Shown one piece after another: positions 16,927 to 28,869 of a stretch of 40,280 nucleotides of DNA. The notes below the pieces were generated by a model. That model searched no databases and was not told where the DNA came from. It worked only from the letters and a program-made list of their open reading frames with translations. The number at the start of each line of letters is the position of its first letter. The first letter of the stretch is position 1. Both the position numbers and the translations under genes were made by a program. Source of the DNA: Castellaniella sp. (lineage in GTDB: Bacteria; Pseudomonadota; Gammaproteobacteria; Burkholderiales; Burkholderiaceae_B); contig JAHRWZ010000001.1 in NCBI GenBank assembly GCA_019104865.1, positions 1-40,280 of the forward strand. Direction: 5' to 3'.

Positions 16927-17664
16927 TCAACGCACCGGCAGGAAATTGAAGAACAAGAGACCCTGCAGGTAGCCGATGCCAATGCGCCGGACGCTCTCGT
17001 CCTGCAACTCGGCCACCAGATCCAGGCGGGCGATCATGCGGCCGAACTCGCGCTCGAAGCTCAGGTTGGCGACGCCGTTGCCCAGATCATTGGACAGCAG
17101 CAGCGGCTGACCCCGGGCATCGCGCCGGCTGGACAGCATCCAGGCGGCGATTTCCACATTGCGCGCCGCATTGAACACATGCCGGGCATCGACCGAATCC
17201 CCCACGTGAAAGCGGGTGAGCCCGCCATGCGCCGCGATGATCATGTTGGACAGGCCCAGCACGAATGCCGCTGCCCGGTCCCCGGGATAGCGCGGATCCA
17301 TGGCTACGGACAGGACCTCGATGTCCTGAAGCCCCTCCAGTTCCTTGGGGACTTCACCCTTGCGGATGCGCGTATCCCCCTGGGCCAGGGCCGACTTCAG
17401 ATCCGTGAAACCCGCCTTGCGCCATTCCGCGGGATTGCGCCGGTACAGCTTGTCCAGCAAGCGGACCAGACTATCCAGATTGTCCCGCATCGCCAGGGTC
17501 TGGACGCGGTTGATGTCGTTCTGCACGAACTGGTCGGCGGACAGGGATTCGCCTTTCGGCCCCGGACCCTTGTCGGGCGGCGCCGCGCAGCCGGTCAGCG
17601 CCAGGACGGCAAGCAGCCCCAATGCCGCCCATACCATGACACGACTGGCGACCGACCCGATCAT
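16927..17664 (-). CDS. Predicted lipoprotein, function unknown
   Basis: A 245-residue protein with a lipoprotein signal peptide: a hydrophobic stretch from about residue 8 and lipobox LTGC with the lipidated Cys at 26. The mature part is soluble and mostly helical, with no motif I can assign; DRAAAFVLGLSNMIIAAHGG and SVDARHVFNAARNVEIAAW look conserved-like. Ala27 at +2 suggests outer-membrane sorting by Lol. The ATG at 17664 overlaps the last base of the ghrA stop (TGATG), which indicates translational coupling with that gene. A longer upstream frame is rejected because it would put the signal peptide internally. Confidence 0.75.
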   Translation of the reverse strand: MIGSVASRVMVWAALGLLAVLALTGCAAPPDKGPGPKGESLSADQFVQNDINRVQTLAMRDNLDSLVRLLDKLYRRNPAEWRKAGFTDLKSALAQGDTRIRKGEVPKELEGLQDIEVLSVAMDPRYPGDRAAAFVLGLSNMIIAAHGGLTRFHVGDSVDARHVFNAARNVEIAAWMLSSRRDARGQPLLLSNDLGNGVANLSFEREFGRMIARLDLVAELQDESVRRIGIGYLQGLLFFNFLPVR

Positions 17665-18593
17665 CAGTACTGTCGGGCCCGATCCACGATGCCGGTGATC
17701 GGCTGCCCCTGCGCTACGGCGTCGATCTTGCCCGCGATCTGCCGCACAGTCAGATCCATCAGGCTGGCCCCCGCCACGTGTGGCGTCACCTGAATGCGCG
17801 CATCGTGCCAGAACGGATGGTCGGGCGGCAAAGGTTCCTGGGAAAAGGCATCCAGCGCCGCGCCGCGCAGCCGCCCCTCGTCCAGGCAGGCCAGCAGGTC
17901 TTCGGCGACCAGATGGTCGCCGCGCGCGATATTGATCAGATAAGCGTCGGGCCGCAATTGCTGGAACAAGGAACGGCACAGGATCCCGCGCGTGTCGCCG
18001 GTCAGCGGCAGCACGTTCACCAGCACGCGGGTGCGCGCCAGAAAATCCGCCAGCCCGTCCCGCCCGAAAGACTCGGTGCCCACAACCGGGCGACCACTAC
18101 GCGACCAGACGGCCACCGGGTATTCCAGCGCCGCGCAGGCCTGCGCGACCCGGGCCCCCATCATACCGGCCCCCATGACACCCACGGTCCAGGCCGACCG
18201 GTCGATGTCCGCCAGCGGCTGCCAGCGGGCCAGCGCCTGCTGCGCGGCATAGCGGCCCAGATCGCGGGATTCGCGGATCAGATAATGCAGGACGTATTCA
18301 GCCATCTGCACGGCCATGCCGCCGTCTTCCATCCGGACCAGGGTAATCCGATCGGACAGACCCGGCATGTGCAACAGGGCATCGACCCCCGCGCCCAGGT
18401 TGAACAGGTATTTCAGCCCAGGCTCGCGGTCGAACAAACCTGCTGGCGGGGCCCACACCACCGCGGCATCGGCCCGCCCCGACGGTTCCTCGTCGTCCCA
18501 CAGACGCACCCGATGATCCGGCAAAGCCGCCTGCAGGGCACGCACCCATTCCAGCGGATTCGACTCGTGACGAGAGGCAAAGACAATTTCCAT
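17664..18593 (-). CDS. ghrA: Glyoxylate/hydroxypyruvate reductase A (D-2-hydroxyacid dehydrogenase)
   Basis: A 309-residue NAD(P)H-dependent D-2-hydroxyacid dehydrogenase of the GhrA type. The Rossmann motif is VGVMGAGMMGARVAQ. The catalytic triad is visible as Arg in LINIARGDHLV, Glu in DAFSQEPLPPDHPFW and His in TPHVAGAS. The short N-terminal substrate domain contains FNLGAGVDALL. It reduces glyoxylate to glycolate and hydroxypyruvate to D-glycerate, and so could feed glycolate metabolism with GlcDEF in this window. ATG at 18593 gives the normal family N-terminus MEIVFASRHE. The lipoprotein gene is coupled downstream. Confidence 0.87.
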   Translation of the reverse strand: MEIVFASRHESNPLEWVRALQAALPDHRVRLWDDEEPSGRADAAVVWAPPAGLFDREPGLKYLFNLGAGVDALLHMPGLSDRITLVRMEDGGMAVQMAEYVLHYLIRESRDLGRYAAQQALARWQPLADIDRSAWTVGVMGAGMMGARVAQACAALEYPVAVWSRSGRPVVGTESFGRDGLADFLARTRVLVNVLPLTGDTRGILCRSLFQQLRPDAYLINIARGDHLVAEDLLACLDEGRLRGAALDAFSQEPLPPDHPFWHDARIQVTPHVAGASLMDLTVRQIAGKIDAVAQGQPITGIVDRARQY

Positions 18594-18796
18594 GTTCAAG
18601 CATCCGATCCGACGTTGACTCACCCGCGCAGAGGTGGATCCAGTCCCCGGGACTGTAGCATAGGAACTTTGATCCGTATTTTCCCCAGGTCCGATAAAAG
18701 TACCAGCATCCGGCCAAAATGTGCATTTCCGCATATTGCTAACATGTTTATGATTTTTTCATCCCACCCAGGGACGCCACCCAAGGAGATGAAAAC

Positions 18797-19993
18797 ATGA
18801 GCCAAGCCGTCACCGTCCTGACCCAACCGGACGCCGCCACAATACTGGAAAAAGTCCAGGCCATCCTGCCCGAGATCGCCGCCCGCGCCGCCCAGGCGGA
18901 ACAGGACCGCATGGTGCCGGCGGAAAACATTGCCCTGCTGAAACAAACAGGCCTGCACCGCGCGTTCCAGCCCAGGGCCTACGGCGGGCTGGAACTGTCC
19001 CTGCCGGAATTCGCCCAGTGCGTCGTCGCACTGGCGGGCGCCTGCGGTGGCACCGCCTGGGCCTTCAGCCTGCTGTGCACTCACAGCCACCAGCTGGCCA
19101 TGTTCCCGAAGCAACTGCAAGACGAAATCTGGGGCGGTGACCCCGACGCCACCGCCAGCAGCAGCATCGCGCCCTTCGGCCGGACCGAGGAAACCGAGGG
19201 CGGCATCCTCATCAGCGGCGAGATGGGCTGGAGCAGCGGCTGCGACCATGCGCAATGGGCCATCGTCGGCTTCAACCGCCTGAACGCGGCCGGCGAGAAG
19301 ACCTACTGCTTTGCAGTCCTGCCGCGCCAGGATTACACGATCCGGGATGACTGGTTTGCCATCGGCATGCGGGGCAGCGGCTCCAAAACCCTGGTGATCG
19401 ACAAGGCCTTCGTGCCCAATCACCGGATCCAGGCCGCCAAGGACATGATGGAGGGCAAATCCGCCGGCTTCGGCCTCTACCCGGACAGCAAAATCTTCTA
19501 CACCCCCTACCGTCCCTATTTCGCGAGCGGCTTTTCAGCCATCAGCCTGGGGGTCGCCGAGCGAATGCTGCAGGCCTTCAAGGAAAAGACCCGGAACCGG
19601 GTTCGCGCCTACACCGGCGCCAACGTCGGCACCGCCACTCCCGCCCTGATGCGGCTGGCGGAATCCACCCATCAAGTGGCCGCCGCACGCGCCTTTCTGG
19701 AAAAGACCTGGGATGACCATCGGGCCCATGGCGAAGCGAAACGCTACCCCAGCCGCGAAACACTGACCTACTGGCGCACCAACCAGGCCTACGCCGTCAA
19801 GATGTGCGTCCAGGCCACGAACCGCCTGTTCGAGGCCGCCGGCGCCGGCGCCTGGTTCGAAACCAATGAGATGCAGCGCCTGTTCCGCGACAGTCACATG
19901 ACGGCCGCCCATGCCTACACGGACTACGACGTCTGCGCGCAGATACTGGGGCGCGAACTGATGGGCCTGGAACCCGACCCGACCATGATCTGA
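18797..19993 (+). CDS. Flavin-dependent monooxygenase, oxygenase component (HpaH-C2/HsaA-like, acyl-CoA dehydrogenase fold)
   Basis: A 398-residue group D flavoprotein monooxygenase with the acyl-CoA dehydrogenase fold. N-terminal helical domain: LLKQTGLHRAFQPRAYGG. Middle beta-domain: SGEMGWSSGCDHAQWAIVG and MRGSGSKTLVIDKAFVPNHR. C-terminal four-helix bundle ends with DYDVCAQILGRELMGLEPDP. Such enzymes use reduced flavin from a separate reductase to hydroxylate phenols, indoles or similar aromatics. The reductase gene follows after 15 bp. The substrate is not readable; the neighbouring HpaA-like regulator suggests a hydroxyphenylacetate-like compound. AAGGAGATG precedes the ATG as a strong ribosome binding site. 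Confidence 0.8.
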   Translation: MSQAVTVLTQPDAATILEKVQAILPEIAARAAQAEQDRMVPAENIALLKQTGLHRAFQPRAYGGLELSLPEFAQCVVALAGACGGTAWAFSLLCTHSHQLAMFPKQLQDEIWGGDPDATASSSIAPFGRTEETEGGILISGEMGWSSGCDHAQWAIVGFNRLNAAGEKTYCFAVLPRQDYTIRDDWFAIGMRGSGSKTLVIDKAFVPNHRIQAAKDMMEGKSAGFGLYPDSKIFYTPYRPYFASGFSAISLGVAERMLQAFKEKTRNRVRAYTGANVGTATPALMRLAESTHQVAAARAFLEKTWDDHRAHGEAKRYPSRETLTYWRTNQAYAVKMCVQATNRLFEAAGAGAWFETNEMQRLFRDSHMTAAHAYTDYDVCAQILGRELMGLEPDPTMI

Positions 19994-21411
<1,418 letters not shown>

Positions 21412-21453
21412 GGCAAAAGATCCCACGGGGTTCAGGCCAAAATAAGAGTTGTA

Positions 21454-21462
21454 AATATAGCA
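21454..21462 (-). promoter_or_regulatory. Candidate extended -10 promoter of the AraC-type regulator
   Basis: Minus strand reads TGCTATATT, a TGn extended -10 with hexamer TATATT, 43 bp upstream of the ATG at 21411. No good -35 is seen. Confidence 0.35.
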
Positions 21463-21518
21463 TTCCCCTACTAGAGGCCCACTTTCCAGTGACCCCGTCC
21501 ACAAGGCAGGAGGCTCTC

Positions 21519-22098
21519 ATGTTGCGCAGATTTCTCTCTTTTTTTCTGGTCGGCTCGATGCTTTTGTTTTCGGCTCTGGCCACGGCAGCCACCGCTCCAC
21601 ACCGGCTGCTTCCTGGATCTGAGCGTGCAGGACAACCTGCTGCTGGGCGGTCAGTCCCTGCCCCCCGCGCAGGCCAGGCGCCAGCTGGATCCGCTGTATG
21701 ACCGCTTTCCGATCCTGAAGCAAAAGCGCCGCGATCCCGGCAGCAGCCTGTCCGGGGGGCAACGCAAGATCCACGGCGTGGCAAAGGCGCTGGCCAGCCG
21801 CCCCAAGTTGCTGATCATGGACGAGCCCTCGGCCGGACTGTCGCCACTGTTCGTGAAGGAAGTCATCCAGGTCCTGGGGCAGTTCCGCGAAACCGGCCTT
21901 TCCCTGCTGGTCGCCGAGCAGAACGTGAAATTTCTGGATCTGGCCGACCGTGTCTACACCCTGGAGGGCGGCCGGGTGGGATTCGAAGGCACGGTGGCAG
22001 CCATGCACGCCGATGCCGCGCTGGAGCGGGCCTATTTCGGGCTGAAGTCCAGCCCGATACCGTCGTCCACCGGGCAGTCCACCTACTTAGCGAAATGA
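21519..22098 (+). pseudogene. Deletion scar: signal peptide of a binding protein joined to the C-terminal part of a LivF-type ATPase
   Basis: A strong AGGAGG site leads to an ATG at 21519 and a perfect Sec signal peptide (MLRRFLSFFLVGSMLLFSAL, then ATAATAP). Near 21600 the sequence changes abruptly, in another frame (+1), to the C-terminal two-thirds of a LivF-type ABC ATPase: FLDLSVQDNLLLGG, signature LSGGQRK, Walker B LLIMDEPSAGL and VAEQNVKFL. Walker A and the whole N-terminal 80-90 residues are absent. The likely origin is deletion between the first gene (binding protein) and last gene (ATPase) of a second Liv-type operon. The frame 21625-22098 could still make a fragment, but not a working ATPase. 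Confidence 0.75.
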
Positions 22099-22337
22099 CG
22101 TTGCAACCGCAGAGTCTGGGCCTGGTTCAGGCGCTTGGCTTCTTGTTCGGCGTAGTCGCTTTCTCCCGGCTCGTACTGACCGTCATACATGCAACTGCGG
22201 GGGCTCCACCGGCACTGACTGTCACGGCTCACGGCCCCGCCTCCACCCAGGGAATCACCGCCACCGGAAGCGCAGCCGGAGATCAGGACGAGGAAAAACA
22301 GCGCGGCGCCGGTCTGGCTGATTCGTTGGATGGACAT
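22083..22337 (-). CDS. Small predicted lipoprotein
   Basis: An 84-residue protein with a short signal peptide and lipobox LISGCASGGG (Cys22). The Gly-rich linker is followed by a short charged region containing two cysteines (CRWSPRSC) that could form a disulfide, and a Gln/Arg-rich C-terminus. I cannot assign a function. Its 3' end overlaps the ATPase remnant by 16 bp, so its last codons were probably joined by the deletion or are unusual. Confidence 0.65.
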   Translation of the reverse strand: MSIQRISQTGAALFFLVLISGCASGGGDSLGGGGAVSRDSQCRWSPRSCMYDGQYEPGESDYAEQEAKRLNQAQTLRLQRHFAK

Positions 22338-22404
22338 TCTTCTGACCCTGCGAAGCTGAAATAGCTGTTTTTATAGCAGATTCCGGAAGACGCCTATGTA
22401 GCGA

Positions 22405-22444
22405 AACGAAAAGGCGGGACCCCTATATTTCAAGGGGCCCCGCC
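22405..22444 (-). terminator. Rho-independent terminator of the cold-shock gene
   Basis: On the minus strand a 12-bp stem (22444-22433 with 22424-22413, one mismatch) and an 8-nt loop are followed by TTTTCGTTT. A second small stem, CCTGTTT/AAACAGG at 22460-22481, lies between it and the gene. Confidence 0.75.
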
Positions 22445-22492
22445 ACACTGCGCTAACTACCTGTTTACCTGAGCAAACAGGTTGGTGGTTTT

Positions 22493-22702
22493 TTAGATCA
22501 CCGCAACTTGCGTTGCGCAAGGACCTTTTTGCCCTTGGCCAACCACGAAGGAAACGCGCTGGTTTTCTTCGAGGGATTTATGACCAGAGCCCTGAATCTC
22601 GCTGAAGTGTACGAAGAGATCCTTTCCGCCATTATCCGGCGTGATGAAGCCGAAGCCTTTGTCGTTGTTGAACCACTTCACGACACCTGTTTCTGTTTTC
22701 AA
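22493..22702 (-). CDS. cspA: Cold-shock protein, CspA family
   Basis: A 69-residue single cold-shock domain. RNP1 is KGFGFITPD and RNP2 is LFVHFSEI, with the usual VVKWFN start. It binds single-stranded nucleic acid as an RNA chaperone. There is no ATG: two TTG codons are in frame. The TTG at 22702 is chosen because AGGA lies 6 nt upstream and the result [11 protein letters not shown] matches the family; the TTG at 22708 lies too close to AGGA. A terminator follows downstream. Confidence 0.93.
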   Translation of the reverse strand: MKTETGVVKWFNNDKGFGFITPDNGGKDLFVHFSEIQGSGHKSLEENQRVSFVVGQGQKGPCATQVAVI

Positions 22703-22769
22703 AGTCAATCCTAATATCTGTGTAGGGATAAATTGTCCCGTTTGCTAGTTTCACCGATGCACATCAATA

Positions 22770-22797
22770 AAGATAGGCCTGTTTCAAAACGATACAA
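22770..22797 (-). promoter_or_regulatory. Candidate promoter of the cold-shock gene
   Basis: Minus strand -35 TTGTAT (22797-22792), 16-bp spacer, -10 TATCTT (22775-22770). It would give a leader of about 60 nt, shorter than in E. coli cspA. Confidence 0.4.
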
Positions 22798-22870
22798 ACT
22801 ATCCTGACTGAACAGCCGGGTGGCAATTGGCATCCTTCATCGGGATGCCCCTGGCAAACGGGTCTGATAC

Positions 22871-22897
22871 AAAAAAGACCCGGATTTTCATCCGGGC
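22871..22897 (-). terminator. Rho-independent terminator of tRNA-Lys
   Basis: Minus strand CCCGGAT-GAAA-ATCCGGG (7-bp stem, stable GNRA-type loop) followed by TCTTTTTT, 12 nt past the tRNA 3' end. Confidence 0.88.
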
Positions 22898-22908
22898 CCC
22901 GCATGTAC

Positions 22909-22984
22909 TGGTGGGCTGTGAGTGGCTCGAACACTCGACCGACGGATTAAGAGTCCGCTGCTCTACCAACTGAGCTAACAGCCC
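22909..22984 (-). tRNA. tRNA-Lys (anticodon CTT)
   Basis: 76 nt with encoded CCA. Acceptor arms GGGCTGT/ACAGCCC pair fully, D arm AGCTCAGTTGGTAGAGC, anticodon loop CTCTTAA (CTT), T loop GTTCGAGCC. The pre-tRNA leader holds a small hairpin TCGCAA-GTTT-TTGCGA at 22986-23001. Confidence 0.96.
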
Positions 22985-23009
22985 GTCGCAAGTTTTTGCG
23001 AAGAACGAA

Positions 23010-23038
23010 ATAATACACGAATTCACGAGGCCATGCAA
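23010..23038 (-). promoter_or_regulatory. Promoter of tRNA-Lys
   Basis: Minus strand -35 TTGCAT (23038-23033), 17-bp spacer, -10 TATTAT (23015-23010). The palindrome GATCGGCCGATC lies just upstream at 23044-23055. Confidence 0.7.
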
Positions 23039-23119
23039 AAACTGATCGGCCGATCTACCCGGGAATGCATCCATACCCGCGGCCCGAGGCCTCATTCACA
23101 CGCATGAAAGCCGCTGGAA

Positions 23120-24641
<1,522 letters not shown>

Positions 24642-24740
24642 GCCCGTGACTGGGAGTGGGCGGATATACCACACCCAATCATAAAATCCTGTGAAAAACC
24701 GGATTCGTCGCGTACTGGATCTGGATCCCCTCCACTGCCC

Positions 24741-24749
24741 TGCTATACT
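24741..24749 (+). promoter_or_regulatory. Candidate extended -10 promoter of the glutathione transferase gene
   Basis: TGCTATACT: a TGn extended -10 with hexamer TATACT, 31 bp upstream of the ATG at 24780. No convincing -35 is present. Confidence 0.45.
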
Positions 24750-24779
24750 TTTTTTGCCTTGGACTACCCCTGCTTCGCC

Positions 24780-25394
24780 ATGAGATTAATCGGTTCCCTG
24801 ACCAGCCCCTACGTCCGCAAGGTCCGGATCGTGCTGGCGGAGAAAAAACTCGACTATGAACTGATCCTTGACGACCCCTGGGCGGCCGGGAATCAGGTGA
24901 CCGCGCACAACCCCCTTGGCAAGGTCCCCTGTCTGCTCCTCGACGAAAACGAAGCCCTGTTCGATTCGCGCGTCATCGTGGAATATCTGGACACGCTTTC
25001 GCCCGTCGGGCGCCTGATCCCGCCGCCGGGCCGGGAACGCATCGAGGTCAAGCGCTGGGAAGCCACCGCCGACGGCATCATGGACGCGGCAGCCGCCGCG
25101 TTCCTGGAAACCCATCGCAGGCCCGAAGCCCAACGCAACACCGACTGGGTCCAGCGACAGACCGCCAAGATCCAGGCCGGTCTGGACTACATGAACACCT
25201 TGCTGGGCGAACAGCCCTATTGCACGAGCGTCAATCTGTGCCTGGCCGACATCGCCGTCGGCGCCGCCCTGGGCTACCTGGACCTGCGCAGTCCGGAACT
25301 GGACTGGCGATCGCAATACCCCAATCTGGCCCGTCTGGCCGAGAAGCTCGAAACCCGGCCATCGTTCGTCTCGACGCGCCCGCCCGCCGCCTGA
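24780..25394 (+). CDS. Glutathione S-transferase family protein
   Basis: A 204-residue GST-fold protein. The thioredoxin-like N-terminal domain starts MRLIGSLTSPYVRKVRI, with Ser in the catalytic region as in beta/theta-like GSTs. NPLGKVPCLLLDE holds the cis-proline and LFDSRVIVEYLD the glutathione-binding acid-Ser pair. The helical C-terminal domain contains LCLADIAVGAALGYLDLR. Substrate unknown. ATG at 24780 gives the standard N-terminus; a frame from 24759 is less likely. It converges with mnmA, 6 bp away. Confidence 0.88.
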   Translation: MRLIGSLTSPYVRKVRIVLAEKKLDYELILDDPWAAGNQVTAHNPLGKVPCLLLDENEALFDSRVIVEYLDTLSPVGRLIPPPGRERIEVKRWEATADGIMDAAAAAFLETHRRPEAQRNTDWVQRQTAKIQAGLDYMNTLLGEQPYCTSVNLCLADIAVGAALGYLDLRSPELDWRSQYPNLARLAEKLETRPSFVSTRPPAA

Positions 25395-25400
25395 TCCTCA

Positions 25401-26537
25401 TCAGGCGATGATCCCGCCTCCCAGGCAGATATCCCCGTCATACAGCACGGCCGACTGGCCGGGCGTCACGGCCCACTGCGGATCCTGGAACGCCAGGCTG
25501 AACGCCGCCGCGTCGCGCACGCTGAGCGTGCAGGGCGCATCCGCCTGGCGGTAGCGCGTCTTGGCGCCATAGGCGCCGGGCGTGGGTGGCTCGCCGGCCA
25601 CCCAGCTGGCATCCTGGGCGGTCAGGGTCGGGCTGAGCAGCCAGGGGTGATCGTGCCCCTGGACCACATACAGGGTATTGTCCGCCATGCTCTTGCGGGC
25701 CACGTACCAGGCGTCCGCCGTGCCATCGTCGCGCTGCGCACCCTGCACGCCGCCGATCCCCAGGCCCTTGCGCTGCCCCAGTGTGTAGAAGGCCAGCCCC
25801 TGGTGCTCACCCAGCGGCAGCCCCTCGGGTGTGCGCATGGGACCCGGCCTGGTCGGCAGATACCGGTTCAGGAATTCCCGGAAGGGCCGTTCGCCGATGA
25901 AGCAGATGCCGGTGGAATCTTTCTTGGCGGCGTTGGGCAAGCCGATCTCGTGCGCGATGCGACGCACCTCGGTCTTGCGCACTTCCCCCAGGGGAAAGAC
26001 GGTGCGCGATAGCTGGGCCTGGTTCAGGCGATGCAGGAAATAGCTCTGATCCTTGGTGGCATCGACCGCCTTGAGCAGCTGGCTGCGCACACCGGCATCC
26101 GTACGGACACGCCGCACCCGGGCGTAGTGTCCAGTGGCAATGTAGTCCGCCCCCAGGCTCATGGCATGATCCAGGAAGGCCTTGAACTTGATTTCGGCGT
26201 TACACAACACGTCCGGATTGGGCGTGCGTCCGGCGGAATATTCCCGCAGGAACTCGGCGAAGACGCGGTCCTTGTATTCGGCGGCGAAATTGACTGCCTC
26301 GATGTCCACTCCGACCACGTCAGCCACGCTGGCCGCATCCAGCCAGTCCTGGCGCGACGAGCAGTACTCGCTGTCGTCGTCATCTTCCCAGTTTTTCATG
26401 AACAGGCCGATGACCTGGTAGCCCTGCTGCTTCAACAGCCACGCGGAAACCGACGAATCCACACCGCCGGACATGCCGACCACGATCCGGGCACCGGGCG
26501 CCGGCATCCCATCCGCAATCCGGGGTGCGTCAACCAT
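25401..26537 (-). CDS. mnmA: tRNA-specific 2-thiouridylase MnmA
   Basis: A 378-residue ATP-pyrophosphatase enzyme that adds sulfur to uridine 34 of Lys, Glu and Gln tRNAs. The PP-loop motif is [16 protein letters not shown]. The catalytic cysteines are in [14 protein letters not shown] and [14 protein letters not shown]. Other motifs are GHYARV and [11 protein letters not shown]. It starts at ATG 26537, overlapping glcF by 8 bp, so it may be translated from the glc transcript. Its product, 2-thiouridine, is the substrate of SelU encoded earlier in the window. Confidence 0.96.
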   Translation of the reverse strand: MVDAPRIADGMPAPGARIVVGMSGGVDSSVSAWLLKQQGYQVIGLFMKNWEDDDDSEYCSSRQDWLDAASVADVVGVDIEAVNFAAEYKDRVFAEFLREYSAGRTPNPDVLCNAEIKFKAFLDHAMSLGADYIATGHYARVRRVRTDAGVRSQLLKAVDATKDQSYFLHRLNQAQLSRTVFPLGEVRKTEVRRIAHEIGLPNAAKKDSTGICFIGERPFREFLNRYLPTRPGPMRTPEGLPLGEHQGLAFYTLGQRKGLGIGGVQGAQRDDGTADAWYVARKSMADNTLYVVQGHDHPWLLSPTLTAQDASWVAGEPPTPGAYGAKTRYRQADAPCTLSVRDAAAFSLAFQDPQWAVTPGQSAVLYDGDICLGGGIIA

Positions 26538-27759
26538 GCAGGGCCTCGTCGACCGTCTCGATCCAGTGGCGCACCGGAGTCTGGGTCCCCCCCTGCAAGT
26601 GACAGATGCAGCCGACGTTGGACGACACGATGGTATCGGGCAGCGTCGTCTGGATGGCCTGCAGCTTGCGGTCTCTCAGTGACACGGACAGCGCCGGCTG
26701 CGTGATGGAATACGTCCCCGCCGAACCGCAACACAGGTGGGATTCGCCAAAGGCCTGCAGATCGAAGCCCAGTTCCGTCAGCAGACGCTCGGTCAGGGGA
26801 CGCAAGCCCTGCCAGTGCTGCAGGGTGCAGGGCGGGTGAAAGGCGCAGCGGCCGGGCGCGCGGCGCATTTTCGCGCGCACGTCGGCGGCCAGAGGCGCCA
26901 GGAACTCGGCAATGTCTTTCACGTAGGGCATCAGTCGCGCCGCACGCTCGGCATAGACCGGATCGTACTGAAGATGGTGCGCATAGTCCTTGATCATGCC
27001 GCCACAGCCCGATGCGTTGACGACCACGGCCTCGACCTGGCCGGATTCCAGCAGCGGCAGCCAGGCGTCCACATTGGCGCGCATCTGGTCGCGGGCGGCT
27101 TCCTGGGCATCCAGGTGGAAATTGATGGCCCCACAACAGCCGGATCGCGCAGCGAACCGCGTGCCGACCCCGACCGCATCCAGTACGCGCTGCGTCGCGG
27201 CATCGATGGACGGCAGCATGGCCGGCTGCACACAATTGGCCAGCATCAGCACCTGGCGGGCATGGCGCCCCGGCTGATCCGGCAGGGGTCCGGCCGGCCG
27301 CGTGGCGGCAATCTTGGCCTTCAGCATCGCGGGCAGCACCGGACGCACCCAGCGCCCGATCCTGTACAGGGTGCCGAACGCGGGCGACATCAGCAAGCGG
27401 CGCAGGACAACGCGCAACAGGCGCTGGTTCCAGGGGCGTTCCACGCGATCGCTGACCAACTGGCGGCCAATGTCCACCAGCTTGCCGTATTCCACACCCG
27501 ACGGACAGGTGGTTTCGCAATTGCGGCAGGTCAGACAGCGATCCAGGTGCTGCTGGGTCACATAAGTGGGCTGGGCGCCTTCCAGCACCTGCTTGATCTG
27601 ATAGATCCGGCCGCGCGGGCTGTCCAGCTCGTCCCCCAGAATCTGGTAGGTGGGACAGGTCGCCAGACAGAAGCCGCAATGTACGCAGCGACGCAGGATT
27701 TCATCGGCTTCACGGCCGACATCCGTGTCGCGCGCCCAGTCGGCAAGTTGGGTTTGCAT
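26530..27759 (-). CDS. glcF: Glycolate oxidase iron-sulfur subunit GlcF
   Basis: A 409-residue subunit with two ferredoxin-type 4Fe-4S clusters: [12 protein letters not shown] (Cys25, 28, 31, 35) and [14 protein letters not shown] (Cys75, 78, 81, 85). Two CCG domains follow, [11 protein letters not shown] with [12 protein letters not shown], and [12 protein letters not shown]. It takes electrons from the flavin subunits of glycolate dehydrogenase and passes them to the quinone pool at the membrane. It is the last of glcD-glcE-glcF, 9 bp after glcE, and overlaps mnmA by 8 bp. Confidence 0.95.
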   Translation of the reverse strand: MQTQLADWARDTDVGREADEILRRCVHCGFCLATCPTYQILGDELDSPRGRIYQIKQVLEGAQPTYVTQQHLDRCLTCRNCETTCPSGVEYGKLVDIGRQLVSDRVERPWNQRLLRVVLRRLLMSPAFGTLYRIGRWVRPVLPAMLKAKIAATRPAGPLPDQPGRHARQVLMLANCVQPAMLPSIDAATQRVLDAVGVGTRFAARSGCCGAINFHLDAQEAARDQMRANVDAWLPLLESGQVEAVVVNASGCGGMIKDYAHHLQYDPVYAERAARLMPYVKDIAEFLAPLAADVRAKMRRAPGRCAFHPPCTLQHWQGLRPLTERLLTELGFDLQAFGESHLCCGSAGTYSITQPALSVSLRDRKLQAIQTTLPDTIVSSNVGCICHLQGGTQTPVRHWIETVDEALHG

Positions 27760-27768
27760 GATCGATCC

Positions 27769-28860
27769 TCAGAATTCCGGAACCAGCCGACGGGCATTGA
27801 AGACCCCGGTCGGGTCAAATTCTTGTTTGAGCCGCCGGTGGATCTGCATCACACCGGACGAGAGCGGATGAAAGGTGGGAACATCCCGGGACACGCCGCC
27901 GCGGTGATAGAGGCCGGCGGAGCCGCCCAGCGCCTGTACCCGGGCACGCAGAGCCGCCGCATCCTGATCGCCGGCCAGCCAGCGCAAGCCCCCACCCCAT
28001 TCATGCAGGGTCGGCCCCAGGCCCAGCGCGGGCACCCGAGGCGGCAAGCTGACGCGCCACAGCGGGCGCTGGCGGAAGAAGGCATGCGTCTGATCGCGCA
28101 ACCCCAGCCAGAAGGCGGCGGCCTCGGCGTCGTTCAAGGACTCGCCACCAATGGTCGTCTGAGCCTGACGGACCGCGGATTCATTGCCCGACAGCCGGAC
28201 CGCCAACCGGCCGCCCTGTTGCGGATCATCCAGCCAGGCCGTGGCCGAAATGGGAAGCGGCTTTGCGCGCCAGGACAGGCACCGACGCAGGGCGGTGGCT
28301 TCGTCCACCGCCAGCACCCGCGTGACCTCGAATCGGGGCCGAGGCATGACCTTAATGGAGATTTCCACCAATGCCCCCAGGACGCCCAGCGAGCCCGCCA
28401 GCAACCGCGACACATCGTAGCCGGCCACGTTCTTCATGACTTCGCCGCCAAAGCGCAAGATATTGCCCTCGGCGCCAAGCAGCCGCGTGCCGAGTACAAA
28501 ATCGGCCAGCGCGCCCGCAGCCATGCGGCGCGGACCGGACAGCCCCGTCGCCACGCAGCCGCCCAGTGTCCCTGCCGCGCCAAAGCGGGGCGGCTCGAAC
28601 GCCAGCATCTGGCCCTGGGCAGCCAGCAGGTCTTCGATTTCCGTCAACGGCGTGCCGGCGCGCGCGGTGAGCACCAGTTCGGAGGGCTCATAGCCCACCA
28701 CCCCGCGATACTCCGACAGGTCCAGCCAGCTGACCGCATCGCCCGATGGCAGCGGCTCACCATAAAAGAGGCGTGTGCCGCCTCCGCGGATCAGGAGCGG
28801 TCGCTGGGCGGCGCGCGCCGCGACCACCTGCTCGCTCAGTTCAGACAGGACGAATTCCAT
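27769..28860 (-). CDS. glcE: Glycolate oxidase FAD-binding subunit GlcE
   Basis: A 363-residue PCMH-type FAD-binding protein, shorter than GlcD. The FAD segments are LLIRGGGTRLFYG, GAAGTLGGCVATGLSGPRR and GGEVMKNVAGYDVSRLLAGSLG. It acts with GlcD and GlcF to oxidise glycolate to glyoxylate. It lies 9 bp after glcD and 9 bp before glcF, a compact operon. ATG at 28860 has only a weak ribosome binding site, so coupling to glcD is likely. Confidence 0.94.
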   Translation of the reverse strand: MEFVLSELSEQVVAARAAQRPLLIRGGGTRLFYGEPLPSGDAVSWLDLSEYRGVVGYEPSELVLTARAGTPLTEIEDLLAAQGQMLAFEPPRFGAAGTLGGCVATGLSGPRRMAAGALADFVLGTRLLGAEGNILRFGGEVMKNVAGYDVSRLLAGSLGVLGALVEISIKVMPRPRFEVTRVLAVDEATALRRCLSWRAKPLPISATAWLDDPQQGGRLAVRLSGNESAVRQAQTTIGGESLNDAEAAAFWLGLRDQTHAFFRQRPLWRVSLPPRVPALGLGPTLHEWGGGLRWLAGDQDAAALRARVQALGGSAGLYHRGGVSRDVPTFHPLSSGVMQIHRRLKQEFDPTGVFNARRLVPEF

Positions 28861-28869
28861 AGGACCACT

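Noticed and set aside
21625..22098. A functional short ABC ATPase
   Set aside because: It lacks Walker A and the whole N-terminal nucleotide-binding half, so it cannot bind ATP normally.
23044..23055. Palindrome GATCGGCCGATC as a purB terminator
   Set aside because: The stem would be only 4-5 bp, and the T-run behind it belongs to the tRNA-Lys promoter region; left as a sequence note only.
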